A DNA stretch of 8,289 nucleotides from Phycisphaerae bacterium (GTDB taxonomy: Bacteria; Planctomycetota; Phycisphaerae; Sedimentisphaerales; UBA12454): NCBI GenBank assembly GCA_028712345.1, contig JAQTQF010000069.1, forward strand, positions 1 through 8,289, written 5' to 3'. A model generated the notes under the pieces. That model ran no database searches, was not told the DNA's origin, and saw only the letters and a list, made by a program, of their open reading frames with translations. A program made the translations under genes and the position numbers. Positions 1-5,977 of this stretch are shown here, in pieces. How positions within the stretch are numbered: the stretch's first letter is position 1; every line of letters begins with the position of its first letter.

Positions 1-311
1 TGCTTAACGGCGATAAGATAAATCGTCTGCCGAATACGACAAATATCAGTTTTGAATTTATCGAAGGCGAAGCGATTCTGCTTTTGCTCAATCAGTTCGG
101 TATATGCGCAAGCAGCGGAAGCGCCTGTACCAGCGGCTCACTGGAGCCGAGCCATGTTATGCGGGCTATGGGCGTGCCGTTTACCGCCGCGCACGGCTCG
201 ATAAGATTCAGTCTCAGCAGATATAACACCGAAGAGGAAGTTGATTTCGTCGCGGAAAAAATGCCTCAAATCGTCAACCGATTAAGAGAACTCAGCCCGT
301 TTGTGAAATAA
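1..311 (+). CDS. nifS: Cysteine desulfurase, NifS type (C-terminal part, 5' end outside window)
   Basis: This is the last 102 codons of a pyridoxal-phosphate enzyme that takes sulfur from L-cysteine, leaving alanine, and passes it on as a persulfide for iron-sulfur cluster or thio-cofactor assembly in the cytoplasm. The open frame is already running at the left edge (first whole codon at base 3) and ends at TAA 309-311. The decisive motif is the active-site loop SSGSACTSGS, whose cysteine codon is at 126-128; this is the residue that carries the persulfide. It is followed by the conserved LEPSHVMRAMG stretch and by a HGSIRFSLSRYNT block typical of the NifS/IscS class. The closeness of TAAHGSIRFSLSRY to nitrogenase-associated NifS makes me prefer NifS over IscS. 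No nif, isc or suf partner is visible, so a nitrogen-fixation role cannot be claimed. The PLP lysine and N-terminal half lie outside the window. The family call is firm; the exact symbol is less so. Confidence 0.9.
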   Translation, partial: LNGDKINRLPNTTNISFEFIEGEAILLLLNQFGICASSGSACTSGSLEPSHVMRAMGVPFTAAHGSIRFSLSRYNTEEEVDFVAEKMPQIVNRLRELSPFVK

Positions 312-335
312 CTTTCACCGCTAAAATATTTTTTT
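303..335 (+). terminator. Weak candidate terminator after nifS
   Basis: A perfect 6-bp stem (GTGAAA 303-308 with TTTCAC 313-318) closes on the 4-base loop TAAC and contains the nifS stop codon. A run of seven T follows at 329-335. The T run begins 10 bases after the stem and the stem has only two G:C pairs, so this is not a canonical intrinsic terminator. Its position between convergent genes is the main reason to list it. Confidence 0.22.
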
Positions 336-1313
336 GTAAATATGGCAGTAGGGCGTTTTGCCGGTTTTTTCATAATAATCCTGATGGTATTGTTCAGCGA
401 GCCAGAATGTATCGGCCGGCTTAATCTCGGTTTTTACATCATATCCCTTTTCTTTTAATATCTGCACTAATTTTTCAGCCGTTTGTTTTTGCTCGTCATC
501 GAGATAATAAATTCCGCTGCGGTATTGTGTGCCGATATCCGGCCCCTGACGGTTTAGATGAGTAAAATCGTGTATTTCAAAAAACAGCTTTGCCAGATTT
601 TCATAATTTGTTTTCGCGGAGTTATAAACAACCTCAACCGCTTCGGCATGTCCTGTTTTGTCCGTGCAGACTTGTTCATAAGTGGGTTTTTCCGTTTTTC
701 CTCCCGTATATCCTGATGTTACGGAAATTACGCCGGGCGCATTTTTGAAATGATACTCAACGCCCCAGAAGCATCCGCCCGCGAAGATAGCCCGCCGTCC
801 GTCAGGAACAAAATCCATCGAGATTGAGTTGATGCAGAATCTTATGTTTTTTTCGGTATGGCCTTCACCTTTAAAGACATGGCCCAGATGTGCTCCGCAG
901 TTTGCGCATATATTTTCTGTCCGCGCCCCGTCTGCGTCCCGCTGCGATATTACCGCGCCAGGTATCTGTCCGTCAAAGCTCGGCCAGCCGCAATCAGATT
1001 TGAATTTTGACGAAGATTCAAATAGCGCCTTGCCGCATCTTTTGCAAAGGTAAAGTCCTTTTTCGTAAAAATCGTTGTATTTGCCGGTGAACGGCGATTC
1101 GGTTCCCTTGCCAATGATGACGCGTTCTTCTTCGCTGGTAAGTTTCTTGTACATTGTATTCTCCTGTGCGGAGTTAGTGCTTTTGGCGGATTTTTCACTT
1201 GTTGGCGGTGTATTGTCCCTGCACCCCGTAAATAAGGCGGGGAGAATCGCTATTGCCGCAGTCAAAAGGCAGAGATGTTTTATACGGTCGGCGGCTTTGA
1301 AAATGGATACCAT
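321..1313 (-). CDS. msrBA: Fused peptide methionine sulfoxide reductase MsrB-MsrA, predicted lipoprotein
   Basis: This 330-residue enzyme reduces both epimers of oxidised methionine in proteins: MsrB handles the R form and MsrA the S form. Residues 1-31 look like a lipoprotein signal: basic start, hydrophobic core, then FTGC with the lipid-acceptor Cys31. A polar linker rich in S, T and N runs to about residue 53. The MsrB domain spans about 54-170. It has zinc cysteines C90/C93 and C136/C139, a CGWPSF motif with C108 as probable resolving cysteine, and the catalytic C160 in RFCINS. The MsrA domain spans about 174-330, with catalytic C181 in GCFWG, a conserved TGHAE block near 220-224, and further cysteines C206 and C323 that might resolve the disulfide. 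The order is B then A, the reverse of Neisseria PilB. No thioredoxin domain is fused. The start at 1313 has a GGAG (complement of 1324-1327) ten bases upstream. A second good start lies inside at 1154. It is convergent with nifS and divergent from lpd. Confidence 0.95.
   Translation of the reverse strand: MVSIFKAADRIKHLCLLTAAIAILPALFTGCRDNTPPTSEKSAKSTNSAQENTMYKKLTSEEERVIIGKGTESPFTGKYNDFYEKGLYLCKRCGKALFESSSKFKSDCGWPSFDGQIPGAVISQRDADGARTENICANCGAHLGHVFKGEGHTEKNIRFCINSISMDFVPDGRRAIFAGGCFWGVEYHFKNAPGVISVTSGYTGGKTEKPTYEQVCTDKTGHAEAVEVVYNSAKTNYENLAKLFFEIHDFTHLNRQGPDIGTQYRSGIYYLDDEQKQTAEKLVQILKEKGYDVKTEIKPADTFWLAEQYHQDYYEKTGKTPYCHIYKKIF
1152..1165 (-). promoter_or_regulatory. Internal ribosome binding site and ATG within msrBA
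   Basis: On the minus strand an AGGAG (complement of 1161-1165) sits six bases before an in-frame ATG at 1154-1152, which is Met54 of the long protein. Met54 lies exactly at the join between the lipoprotein leader/linker and the MsrB domain. Starting here would give a 277-residue protein with both catalytic domains intact but no signal peptide. This Shine-Dalgarno match is as good as or better than the one at the outer start. It may be chance, since its bases also encode the Gln-Glu pair at 50-51, or it may allow two products in two compartments. Confidence 0.45.
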
Positions 1314-1357
1314 TTTGCGGTTACTCCAAAAAAAGCTTTTTTATGACCACTGTCTAT

Positions 1358-1387
1358 TTTACATCAGGCAATACAGATAAATATAAT
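1358..1387 (+). promoter_or_regulatory. Candidate sigma-70-type promoter for lpd
   Basis: TTTACA at 1358-1363 (five of six matches to the -35 consensus) is followed, after an 18-base spacer, by a perfect TATAAT at 1382-1387. Transcription would begin near 1394, giving a leader of about 90 bases before the lpd ATG. I see no strong hairpin in that leader. The region is AT-rich, so chance matches are possible, and the organism's housekeeping sigma preference is assumed. Confidence 0.45.
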
Positions 1388-1422
1388 ATTTTTTGAAATA
1401 ATTGGGATTTTTGCTTAAATTC

Positions 1423-1451
1423 ATTATATTCTTCAGTATGGAATAATTATA
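1423..1451 (-). promoter_or_regulatory. Candidate -10 elements for msrBA in the divergent region
   Basis: Two perfect TATAAT hexamers read on the minus strand, at 1451-1446 and 1428-1423, but neither has a recognisable -35 box 16-18 bases upstream. If either is used, the msrBA leader would be about 100-125 bases and its promoter would overlap the start of the lpd transcript. The rest of the 170-base gap (1314-1483) holds an AT palindrome at 1329-1342 beside the msrBA ribosome site and no other feature I can support. Confidence 0.25.
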
Positions 1452-1483
1452 GCGGTTAGTCAGTTGAAAATTGAGGGTGGAAT

Positions 1484-2893
1484 ATGATGGAACATTTTCA
1501 AATAGCAATTATCGGCTCAGGCCCCGGCGGATATGTTGCCGCCCTGAAAGCGGCACAAATGGGCGCCACGGCGGCGGTTATTGAAAAACACTATCTCGGC
1601 GGAACCTGTCTTAATTACGGCTGTATTCCTTCTAAAGCTCTTTTAGCGTCCGCCGAGTTAATGCACAAAATAAAAAATGCCGGCTCATTAGGCGTTAATA
1701 TCAACGGTTCAGTATCATTTGACTGGCCCAAAATCCAGCAGCGCAAAGATAAGGTTGTCGCAAAACTCCGCGGCGGAATAAAGGGTCTATTCGGCTCTGG
1801 AAATGTCAGGCTCTATCAGGCCGAGGCAAAATTCGCGGCAAACGGCAAACTGAATCTGTTGGACAAAAACGGACAAAGTCAGCAAATAACCGCAGACAAT
1901 ATTATAATCGCCTCCGGCTCAATGCCCGCTCGTATCGGCGGCTGGCCGAGCGATACGCAATTTATCTGTACTTCCGACGAAGCGCTGCACTGGAAAGAAT
2001 TGCCAAATCGTCTTATCATCGTCGGTGGCGGCGTTATCGGCTGTGAATTTGCCTGTATGTTGTCCGAATTTGCCGTTGATGTAACGATTGTCGAAATGAT
2101 GGAAGGTCTGCTGCCGGAAATGGAAATCGCTCTCGGAACAGCCCTTGCTGAAATATTCAAAAAAAGAAATATCAAAATCTTCACCGGCACAAAGGTTGAG
2201 AATCTTGAGATAAAGGGGGGTGTTGTAAAAGCGGAAATTTCAGGCGGTCAAAACATTGAAGCGGATAAGGTCCTTGTTGCGACCGGCAGGAAACCAAATA
2301 CGCAGGGATTCGCTCTTGAAAATATAGGTCTTAAAACCAACCGCGGATTTATCGAAGTAAACGATCGGATGCAGACTGCCGTTAAAGGCCTTTATTGCAT
2401 CGGCGATGCCAATGGAAGGTGTCTGCTTGCTCATGCCGCCAGCGCTCAGGCGGTCATAGCGGTTGAAAATGCGCTGGGTCATCAGAAATATTTTAGTCTT
2501 CCCGTTCCAAACGCCGTTTATACTTTTCCTGAAATTGCATCTGTCGGCATAACGAGCAAACAGGCCGCCGAGCAAAAAATTCCCATCAGCATAGGACAAT
2601 TCCCAATAGGCTATCTCGGAAAGGCAATGGCGATTGGCGAAGATGTCGGCTTCGTAAAAGTAATCCGGCATTCCGATGAGGGGACTTTATTGGGTGTGCA
2701 TATCATCGGCCACAACGCGACCGAGGTTATCGAGACCGCCACGGCAATGCTCGGCAAAAAAGCTGGCGCCGACGAACTGGCGGAAATGGTTTTCGCTCAC
2801 CCCACCATAGGAGAGGCCGTCAAAGAAGCCGCGGAAGACAGCTTCCAGAGGGCAATTCATCTGCCGCTGAAAAAAGCGGTTAAAGATATTTAG
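1484..2893 (+). CDS. lpd: Dihydrolipoamide dehydrogenase (E3, FAD-dependent)
   Basis: This 469-residue cytoplasmic flavoprotein re-oxidises dihydrolipoamide on the swinging arm of 2-oxoacid dehydrogenase complexes or glycine-cleavage H protein, passing electrons through a disulfide and FAD to NAD+. In order: the FAD dinucleotide fold GSGPGG at 11-16; the redox pair C42 and C47 in GGTCLNYGCIPSK; the NAD-binding GGGVIGCEF at about 181-189; ATGRKPN near 266-272; the second FAD motif GDANG at 307-311; and the C-terminal dimer domain with catalytic His439-Pro440 and Glu444 in AHPTIGEA. All key residues are present and the length is normal. Two ATG codons stand in tandem at 1484 and 1487; GAGGGTGG at 1473-1480 serves either. 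No E1, E2 or glycine-cleavage gene is in view, so its partner complex is unknown. Mercuric or glutathione reductase are less likely, given the LNYGCIPSK and HPTIGEA motifs. Confidence 0.95.
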   Translation: MMEHFQIAIIGSGPGGYVAALKAAQMGATAAVIEKHYLGGTCLNYGCIPSKALLASAELMHKIKNAGSLGVNINGSVSFDWPKIQQRKDKVVAKLRGGIKGLFGSGNVRLYQAEAKFAANGKLNLLDKNGQSQQITADNIIIASGSMPARIGGWPSDTQFICTSDEALHWKELPNRLIIVGGGVIGCEFACMLSEFAVDVTIVEMMEGLLPEMEIALGTALAEIFKKRNIKIFTGTKVENLEIKGGVVKAEISGGQNIEADKVLVATGRKPNTQGFALENIGLKTNRGFIEVNDRMQTAVKGLYCIGDANGRCLLAHAASAQAVIAVENALGHQKYFSLPVPNAVYTFPEIASVGITSKQAAEQKIPISIGQFPIGYLGKAMAIGEDVGFVKVIRHSDEGTLLGVHIIGHNATEVIETATAMLGKKAGADELAEMVFAHPTIGEAVKEAAEDSFQRAIHLPLKKAVKDI

Positions 2894-2897
2894 CGAA

Positions 2898-2914
2898 CCT
2901 GAAAATTTTTCAGG
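2898..2914. terminator. Candidate bidirectional hairpin between convergent genes
   Basis: CCTGAA at 2898-2903 pairs with TTCAGG at 2909-2914 around a short AT loop; up to eight pairs can be drawn with one unpaired T. It sits in the gap between the lpd stop (2891-2893) and overlaps the TGA of the opposing reductase (2912-2910). On neither strand does a clear T run follow, so termination here would be weak or need a factor. Position and symmetry are the only support. Confidence 0.3.
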
Positions 2915-3902
2915 ATTTCAGAATCTGCTCAATGCTTTGCAATTCAGCCGGCGAAAGTTCAGGTTTTTCAAGGGCTTTGAGACAGTCTTCGATTTGCTCG
3001 ATTTTACTTGCCCCAATCAGAGCCGAAGTTATTCGCTTATCTTTCAGAACCCAGACCAGCGCCATCTGAGCAAGACTCTGGCCGCGGGCTTTGGCGATTT
3101 CGTTAAGTTTGGTCGCTTTTTCAATTACTTTTTCCGTTACCTGGCTTCTCTGCAGAAAACCGTGAGCTTTTGCCGCCCTTGAATTTTCCGGAATGCCGTG
3201 CAGGTATTTGTTCGTCAGCATTCCCTGCGCCAGCGGGCAAAAAGCTATACAGCCGATACCTTTTTCCTCAAGCACATCGAGCAGGCCACCCTCAACCCAT
3301 CGGTCGAACATCGAATAAGAAGGCTGATGAATAAGGCAAGGCGTACCGAGAGCCTTGAGAATATCTGCGGACTGTGCCGTCTGCGGGGCGCTGTAGGATG
3401 ATATTCCCGCATAAAGAGCCTTTCCCTGCCTTACCGCCGAATCCAGAGCACCCATAGTTTCTTCAAGCGGCGTATTCGGGTCTGGTCTGTGCGAATAAAA
3501 TATATCGACATAATCAAGTCCCATCCGTTTTAAACTCTCGTCTAAACTGGCCAGCAGATATTTTCTTGAGCCCCATTCTCCGTAAAGTCCCGGCCACATA
3601 TAATGCCCGGCTTTTGTAGATATTATCAGTTCGTTTCGGTAGTTCATCAGGTCTTTTTTGAGTACCTTGCCGAAATTTACCTCTGCAGAGCCTCCCTCCG
3701 GACCGTAGTTATTGGCAAGGTCAAAATGGGTAATGCCGAGGTCAAAACTTCGCAGCAGCATCTTCCGGGCATTATCGAAATCGTCAACGCTGCCGAAATT
3801 GTGCCACAGCCCCATAGAAATTTTCGGCAGTTTAAGCCCGCTTTTGCCGCACCGGTTATATGTCATTGTTTCATATCTTTTCTGATTGGCCGTATAGCTC
3901 AT
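2910..3902 (-). CDS. Aldo/keto reductase, YghZ/Gpr-like (L-glyceraldehyde 3-phosphate reductase family)
   Basis: This 330-residue, probably NADPH-dependent cytoplasmic reductase acts on aldehydes and ketones. The closest family I recognise is E. coli YghZ (Gpr), which reduces L-glyceraldehyde 3-phosphate and is linked to methylglyoxal detoxification. The match runs through distinctive blocks: RYETMTYNRCGKSGLKLP, GLWHNFG, FDLGITHFDLANNYGP, ELIISTKAG, SRKYLLASLDESLKRMGLDY, LIHQPSYSMFDRW and TSALIGAS. The aldo/keto catalytic tetrad is complete: Asp61, Tyr66, Lys97 and His138 (in YSHRPD). The cofactor-phosphate region is the C-terminal ALIGASKIEQIEDC. It is slightly shorter than YghZ, apparently at the C-terminal tail. 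The start at 3902 has AAAGGG six bases upstream and aligns with the YghZ N-terminus, so I prefer it to the internal Met13. It is convergent with lpd and divergent from the FlgI-like gene, so it is probably monocistronic. The true substrate cannot be read from sequence. Confidence 0.92.
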   Translation of the reverse strand: MSYTANQKRYETMTYNRCGKSGLKLPKISMGLWHNFGSVDDFDNARKMLLRSFDLGITHFDLANNYGPEGGSAEVNFGKVLKKDLMNYRNELIISTKAGHYMWPGLYGEWGSRKYLLASLDESLKRMGLDYVDIFYSHRPDPNTPLEETMGALDSAVRQGKALYAGISSYSAPQTAQSADILKALGTPCLIHQPSYSMFDRWVEGGLLDVLEEKGIGCIAFCPLAQGMLTNKYLHGIPENSRAAKAHGFLQRSQVTEKVIEKATKLNEIAKARGQSLAQMALVWVLKDKRITSALIGASKIEQIEDCLKALEKPELSPAELQSIEQILKS

Positions 3903-3916
3903 AATAAACCCTTTTA

Positions 3917-3978
3917 AATAATTTATGCAGTGCGAATTATAATAACAATTTCAAAGTATTTAGCCAGAATAATTTATG
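3917..3978. repeat. 11-base direct repeat in divergent promoter region
   Basis: AATAATTTATG occurs at 3917-3927 and again at 3968-3978, 51 bases apart. The copies flank the candidate -10 box of the aldo/keto reductase. Such spacing could suit a regulator binding two sites, but the repeat is AT-rich in an AT-rich gap and may be chance. Confidence 0.35.
3936..3943 (-). promoter_or_regulatory. Candidate -10 element for the aldo/keto reductase gene
   Basis: A perfect TATAAT on the minus strand (3941-3936) lies 34 bases upstream of the ATG, giving a leader of roughly 25-30 bases. The palindromic ATTATAAT also reads TATAAT on the plus strand at 3938-3943. No convincing -35 box is found at the usual distance, so an activator or a different sigma factor would be needed. 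Confidence 0.3.
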
Positions 3979-4013
3979 ACACAACCCCCTTAAAATAGCA
4001 GCGGGTAAATCTC

Positions 4014-4042
4014 TTGACTGCGTCGTCCCTTGGCAATATCAT
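4014..4042 (+). promoter_or_regulatory. Strong sigma-70-type promoter for the FlgI-like gene
   Basis: TTGACT at 4014-4019 and TATCAT at 4037-4042 are separated by an ideal 17 bases, each with five of six consensus matches. Transcription would start near 4049, leaving a leader of about 30 bases before the ATG at 4080. This is the best-formed promoter in the window. Nothing in it resembles a flagellar sigma-28 or sigma-54 promoter. Confidence 0.55.
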
Positions 4043-4079
4043 TTATAGAAACACGAAAACCTTTGTTGACTGGGCATAA

Positions 4080-5822
4080 ATGATGAAAACACAAATCTAT
4101 ATAAAAAAATATGTGTATTTAACGGTTACTCTTTTTGCCATTGTCCTGTGCGTACTGCAATCTGAGGGCTATGGTAAGAAGCCAAAAAACAAAAGGGAAG
4201 CCCAAAAAGCCGAAGTTTCCCAGGAAGTTCAGCTTGACAAAACCATCGGCGATCTCGCCGAAATCGTAGCCTTCAACCCCATACCCGTAAAAGGCATAGG
4301 AATCGTCGTCGGCCTTGCCGGCACTGGCTCGGCCGAATGTCCCCCCGCTGTGAGAGATTATCTGCGACAGTATATACTCGCACAGCTCGGCAGTAAGCAG
4401 TTAGTCAATCCCGATAAGATGATAAACAGCACCGACACCGCCGTGGTAATAGTCGAAGGCTGGATTCCCGCTGGCGCGGTTAAACAGCAGCCATTCGATA
4501 TCAGCGTAAAAACGATGGCTAACACCCAGACCACCAGCATTAAAGGCGGCAGATTGTATACAACAGAACTTAAATATGTCAGCCAGGTAGAAGAAGCCTT
4601 CGGTGCAGCATCCAAGACACTTGCTTTTGCCGCCGGCGATGTTTATGTCGACAGCCTCGTTGAACCAAAACCGGATCCGCGAGGCGGTTTTGTACTCGGC
4701 GGCGGAAGAGCTATTCAGGATACCCAGATTCTGCTGGCTATTTACAAACCTGATTTTCGGACCGCAGCAACCATAAGGAACAGAATCAATGAAAGATTCG
4801 GCAAAAATACCGCAAACGCCACTTCAGACAGTATGATTTCACTTTCACTGCCTAAAAAATTCAATGACAACAAGGAACGATTCATCGAACTGATAAAATC
4901 GCTTTATATTACATCAAACGCCGTATCCGAAGACAAACAAATAAATTCGCTTATCAAAAAACTGGAAACCGAACCCGACAAAAGGGCCTATGAAACCGGC
5001 CTGGAGGCTATCGGCAAGCAGGCTGCCGACAGAGTGGACCGGCTGATGGAAAACAGTAAAGACCCGCAGACAAAATTCGTCGCGGCAAGGTGTCTGCTCA
5101 ATATCGGTGATGACAGCAGCCTGAAAATACTAAGGGATATTGCACAGGACAGCACTTCTCCGTTTCGGCTCGATGCGGTAAAAGCCATCGGCAATGCCGC
5201 CGCAAAACGCGACTGTCTGGCGATTATGAACAGAATCGTCGGAGATGATAATCCGGAGGTAAGATATACTGCTTACAAGTACCTGCAAAAATATGATGCC
5301 AGCTCGATTATCAGAATTTTGATAGGGCAGGATTTTTATCTCGACCAAGTATTGCAAACCTCGCCGAAAACCGTCTGGGTTTCAAGAAATAAAGAACAAA
5401 GAATCGTTCTGTTCGGCGCTCCGATAGATTGTGAGGAAAACATTTTCATCGATTCCGACGACGGTAAGATTATTATCAATTCCCTGCCGGATGAAAATAA
5501 AATTTCGGTGATGCGCAAGCACCCTATCACAGGCGAACTTATGGGGCCGTTGAAGACGAGCTTCAGACTGGCTGATGTTATCAGGATACTCGGCGATGAA
5601 CCGGATCCGCAGGACAAAAAAAGACGCACCGGCCTGGGCGTTTCTTATTCAGAAATTGTCGAACTGCTGAAAAAAATGTGCGACAAAGGCGCGGTTAAAG
5701 CCGTTTTCGCCACCTCAGAGCCGGTATCCGTAATGACACAGCAAATAATCAGGCCGGTAAAACCGCAGACAGCAGATTTACCAGAAAAACCGAAAGTTAA
5801 AACACAACAAAAGACAGAATAA
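4080..5822 (+). CDS. Exported FlgI-like (P-ring related) protein with HEAT-like repeat block
   Basis: The product has 580 residues against about 365 for ordinary FlgI. Residues 9-30 form a basic-then-hydrophobic export signal without a clear lipobox, followed by a Lys-rich linker. Residues about 54-277 match the FlgI core: a TIGDLAEI start, GIGIVVGLAGTG at 72-83 (FlgI has GYGLVVGLNGTG), a VVIVEGWIPAGA strand, ISVKTMANTQTTSIKGGRLY and LAFAAGDVYV. Residues about 282-405 are Ala/Leu-rich helical pairs in roughly three HEAT-like units (around GLEAIGKQAADRV, AARCLLNIGDDSSL and AVKAIGNAAA). Residues about 494-544 (RLADVIRILG ... YSEIVELLKKMCDKGAVKAVF) resemble the C-terminus of FlgI, so the repeats sit inside the fold. 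The tail is Pro/Lys/Gln-rich. FlgI forms the periplasmic ring around the flagellar rod, but no flagellar gene is nearby, so that role is doubtful. A periplasmic ring or scaffold role is inference. The ribosome site is weak (only GGG at 4072-4074). A tandem ATG starts it. Confidence 0.82.
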   Translation: MMKTQIYIKKYVYLTVTLFAIVLCVLQSEGYGKKPKNKREAQKAEVSQEVQLDKTIGDLAEIVAFNPIPVKGIGIVVGLAGTGSAECPPAVRDYLRQYILAQLGSKQLVNPDKMINSTDTAVVIVEGWIPAGAVKQQPFDISVKTMANTQTTSIKGGRLYTTELKYVSQVEEAFGAASKTLAFAAGDVYVDSLVEPKPDPRGGFVLGGGRAIQDTQILLAIYKPDFRTAATIRNRINERFGKNTANATSDSMISLSLPKKFNDNKERFIELIKSLYITSNAVSEDKQINSLIKKLETEPDKRAYETGLEAIGKQAADRVDRLMENSKDPQTKFVAARCLLNIGDDSSLKILRDIAQDSTSPFRLDAVKAIGNAAAKRDCLAIMNRIVGDDNPEVRYTAYKYLQKYDASSIIRILIGQDFYLDQVLQTSPKTVWVSRNKEQRIVLFGAPIDCEENIFIDSDDGKIIINSLPDENKISVMRKHPITGELMGPLKTSFRLADVIRILGDEPDPQDKKRRTGLGVSYSEIVELLKKMCDKGAVKAVFATSEPVSVMTQQIIRPVKPQTADLPEKPKVKTQQKTE

Positions 5823-5974
5823 AAGATTCGCAATGTCCTGTAAATTCCTGTTTTACCCAAATATCCTGCTTAATTTATCAAAGAAGTACTAAACTTAAGG
5901 CCGATAATACTGTATAGTATCATATCAATAAATGGATTTTTTAATCGACAATTGGATTTTCACCGGAGATTAGA
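5823..5974 (+). other. Intergenic gap before smc with a short inverted repeat
   Basis: This 152-base gap has no gene. It contains ATACT at 5907-5911 and AGTAT at 5916-5920, an inverted repeat with a 4-base spacer that overlaps TATAGT (5913-5918) and GATAAT (5903-5908), either of which could act as a -10 box. No good -35 partner is visible. TGGATTTT occurs twice, at 5933-5940 and 5953-5960, a 20-base interval. A weak 5-bp stem (5840-5844 with 5852-5856) after the upstream stop lacks a T run, so I see no real terminator. Read-through from the FlgI-like gene into smc is therefore possible. Confidence 0.3.
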
Positions 5975-5977
5975 TTG
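5965..5977 (+). promoter_or_regulatory. Ribosome binding site fixing a TTG start for smc
   Basis: GGAG at 5965-5968 lies six bases before TTG 5975-5977. The frame is closed upstream by TAA at 5942-5944 and no ATG or GTG falls between. Translation from this TTG gives MRLEKIVLDGFKSF, exactly where SMC proteins normally begin, so the TTG start is well supported. Confidence 0.85.

Noticed and set aside
1..311. Nitrogen-fixation cluster suggested by the NifS-type ending
   Set aside because: No other nif, isc or suf gene is visible, and NifS-type desulfurases are common outside nitrogen fixation.
1329..1342. Perfect AAAAAAGCTTTTTT palindrome upstream of msrBA as a terminator
   Set aside because: It has no loop, only one G:C step, and lies just upstream of the ribosome site of the gene it would have to spare. 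It is best read as an AT-rich palindrome.
829..1380. Short plus-strand open frames opposite msrBA
   Set aside because: They overlap the MsrB zinc and catalytic motifs in antisense and look like shadows of that gene.
2240..2671. Open frame of 143 codons on the minus strand
   Set aside because: It is antisense to the well-supported NAD and dimerisation domains of lpd, with no family resemblance and no promoter.
321..3902. A single oxidative-stress operon made of msrBA, lpd and the aldo/keto reductase
   Set aside because: The three genes alternate in strand, so they cannot share one transcript. Any link is thematic only.
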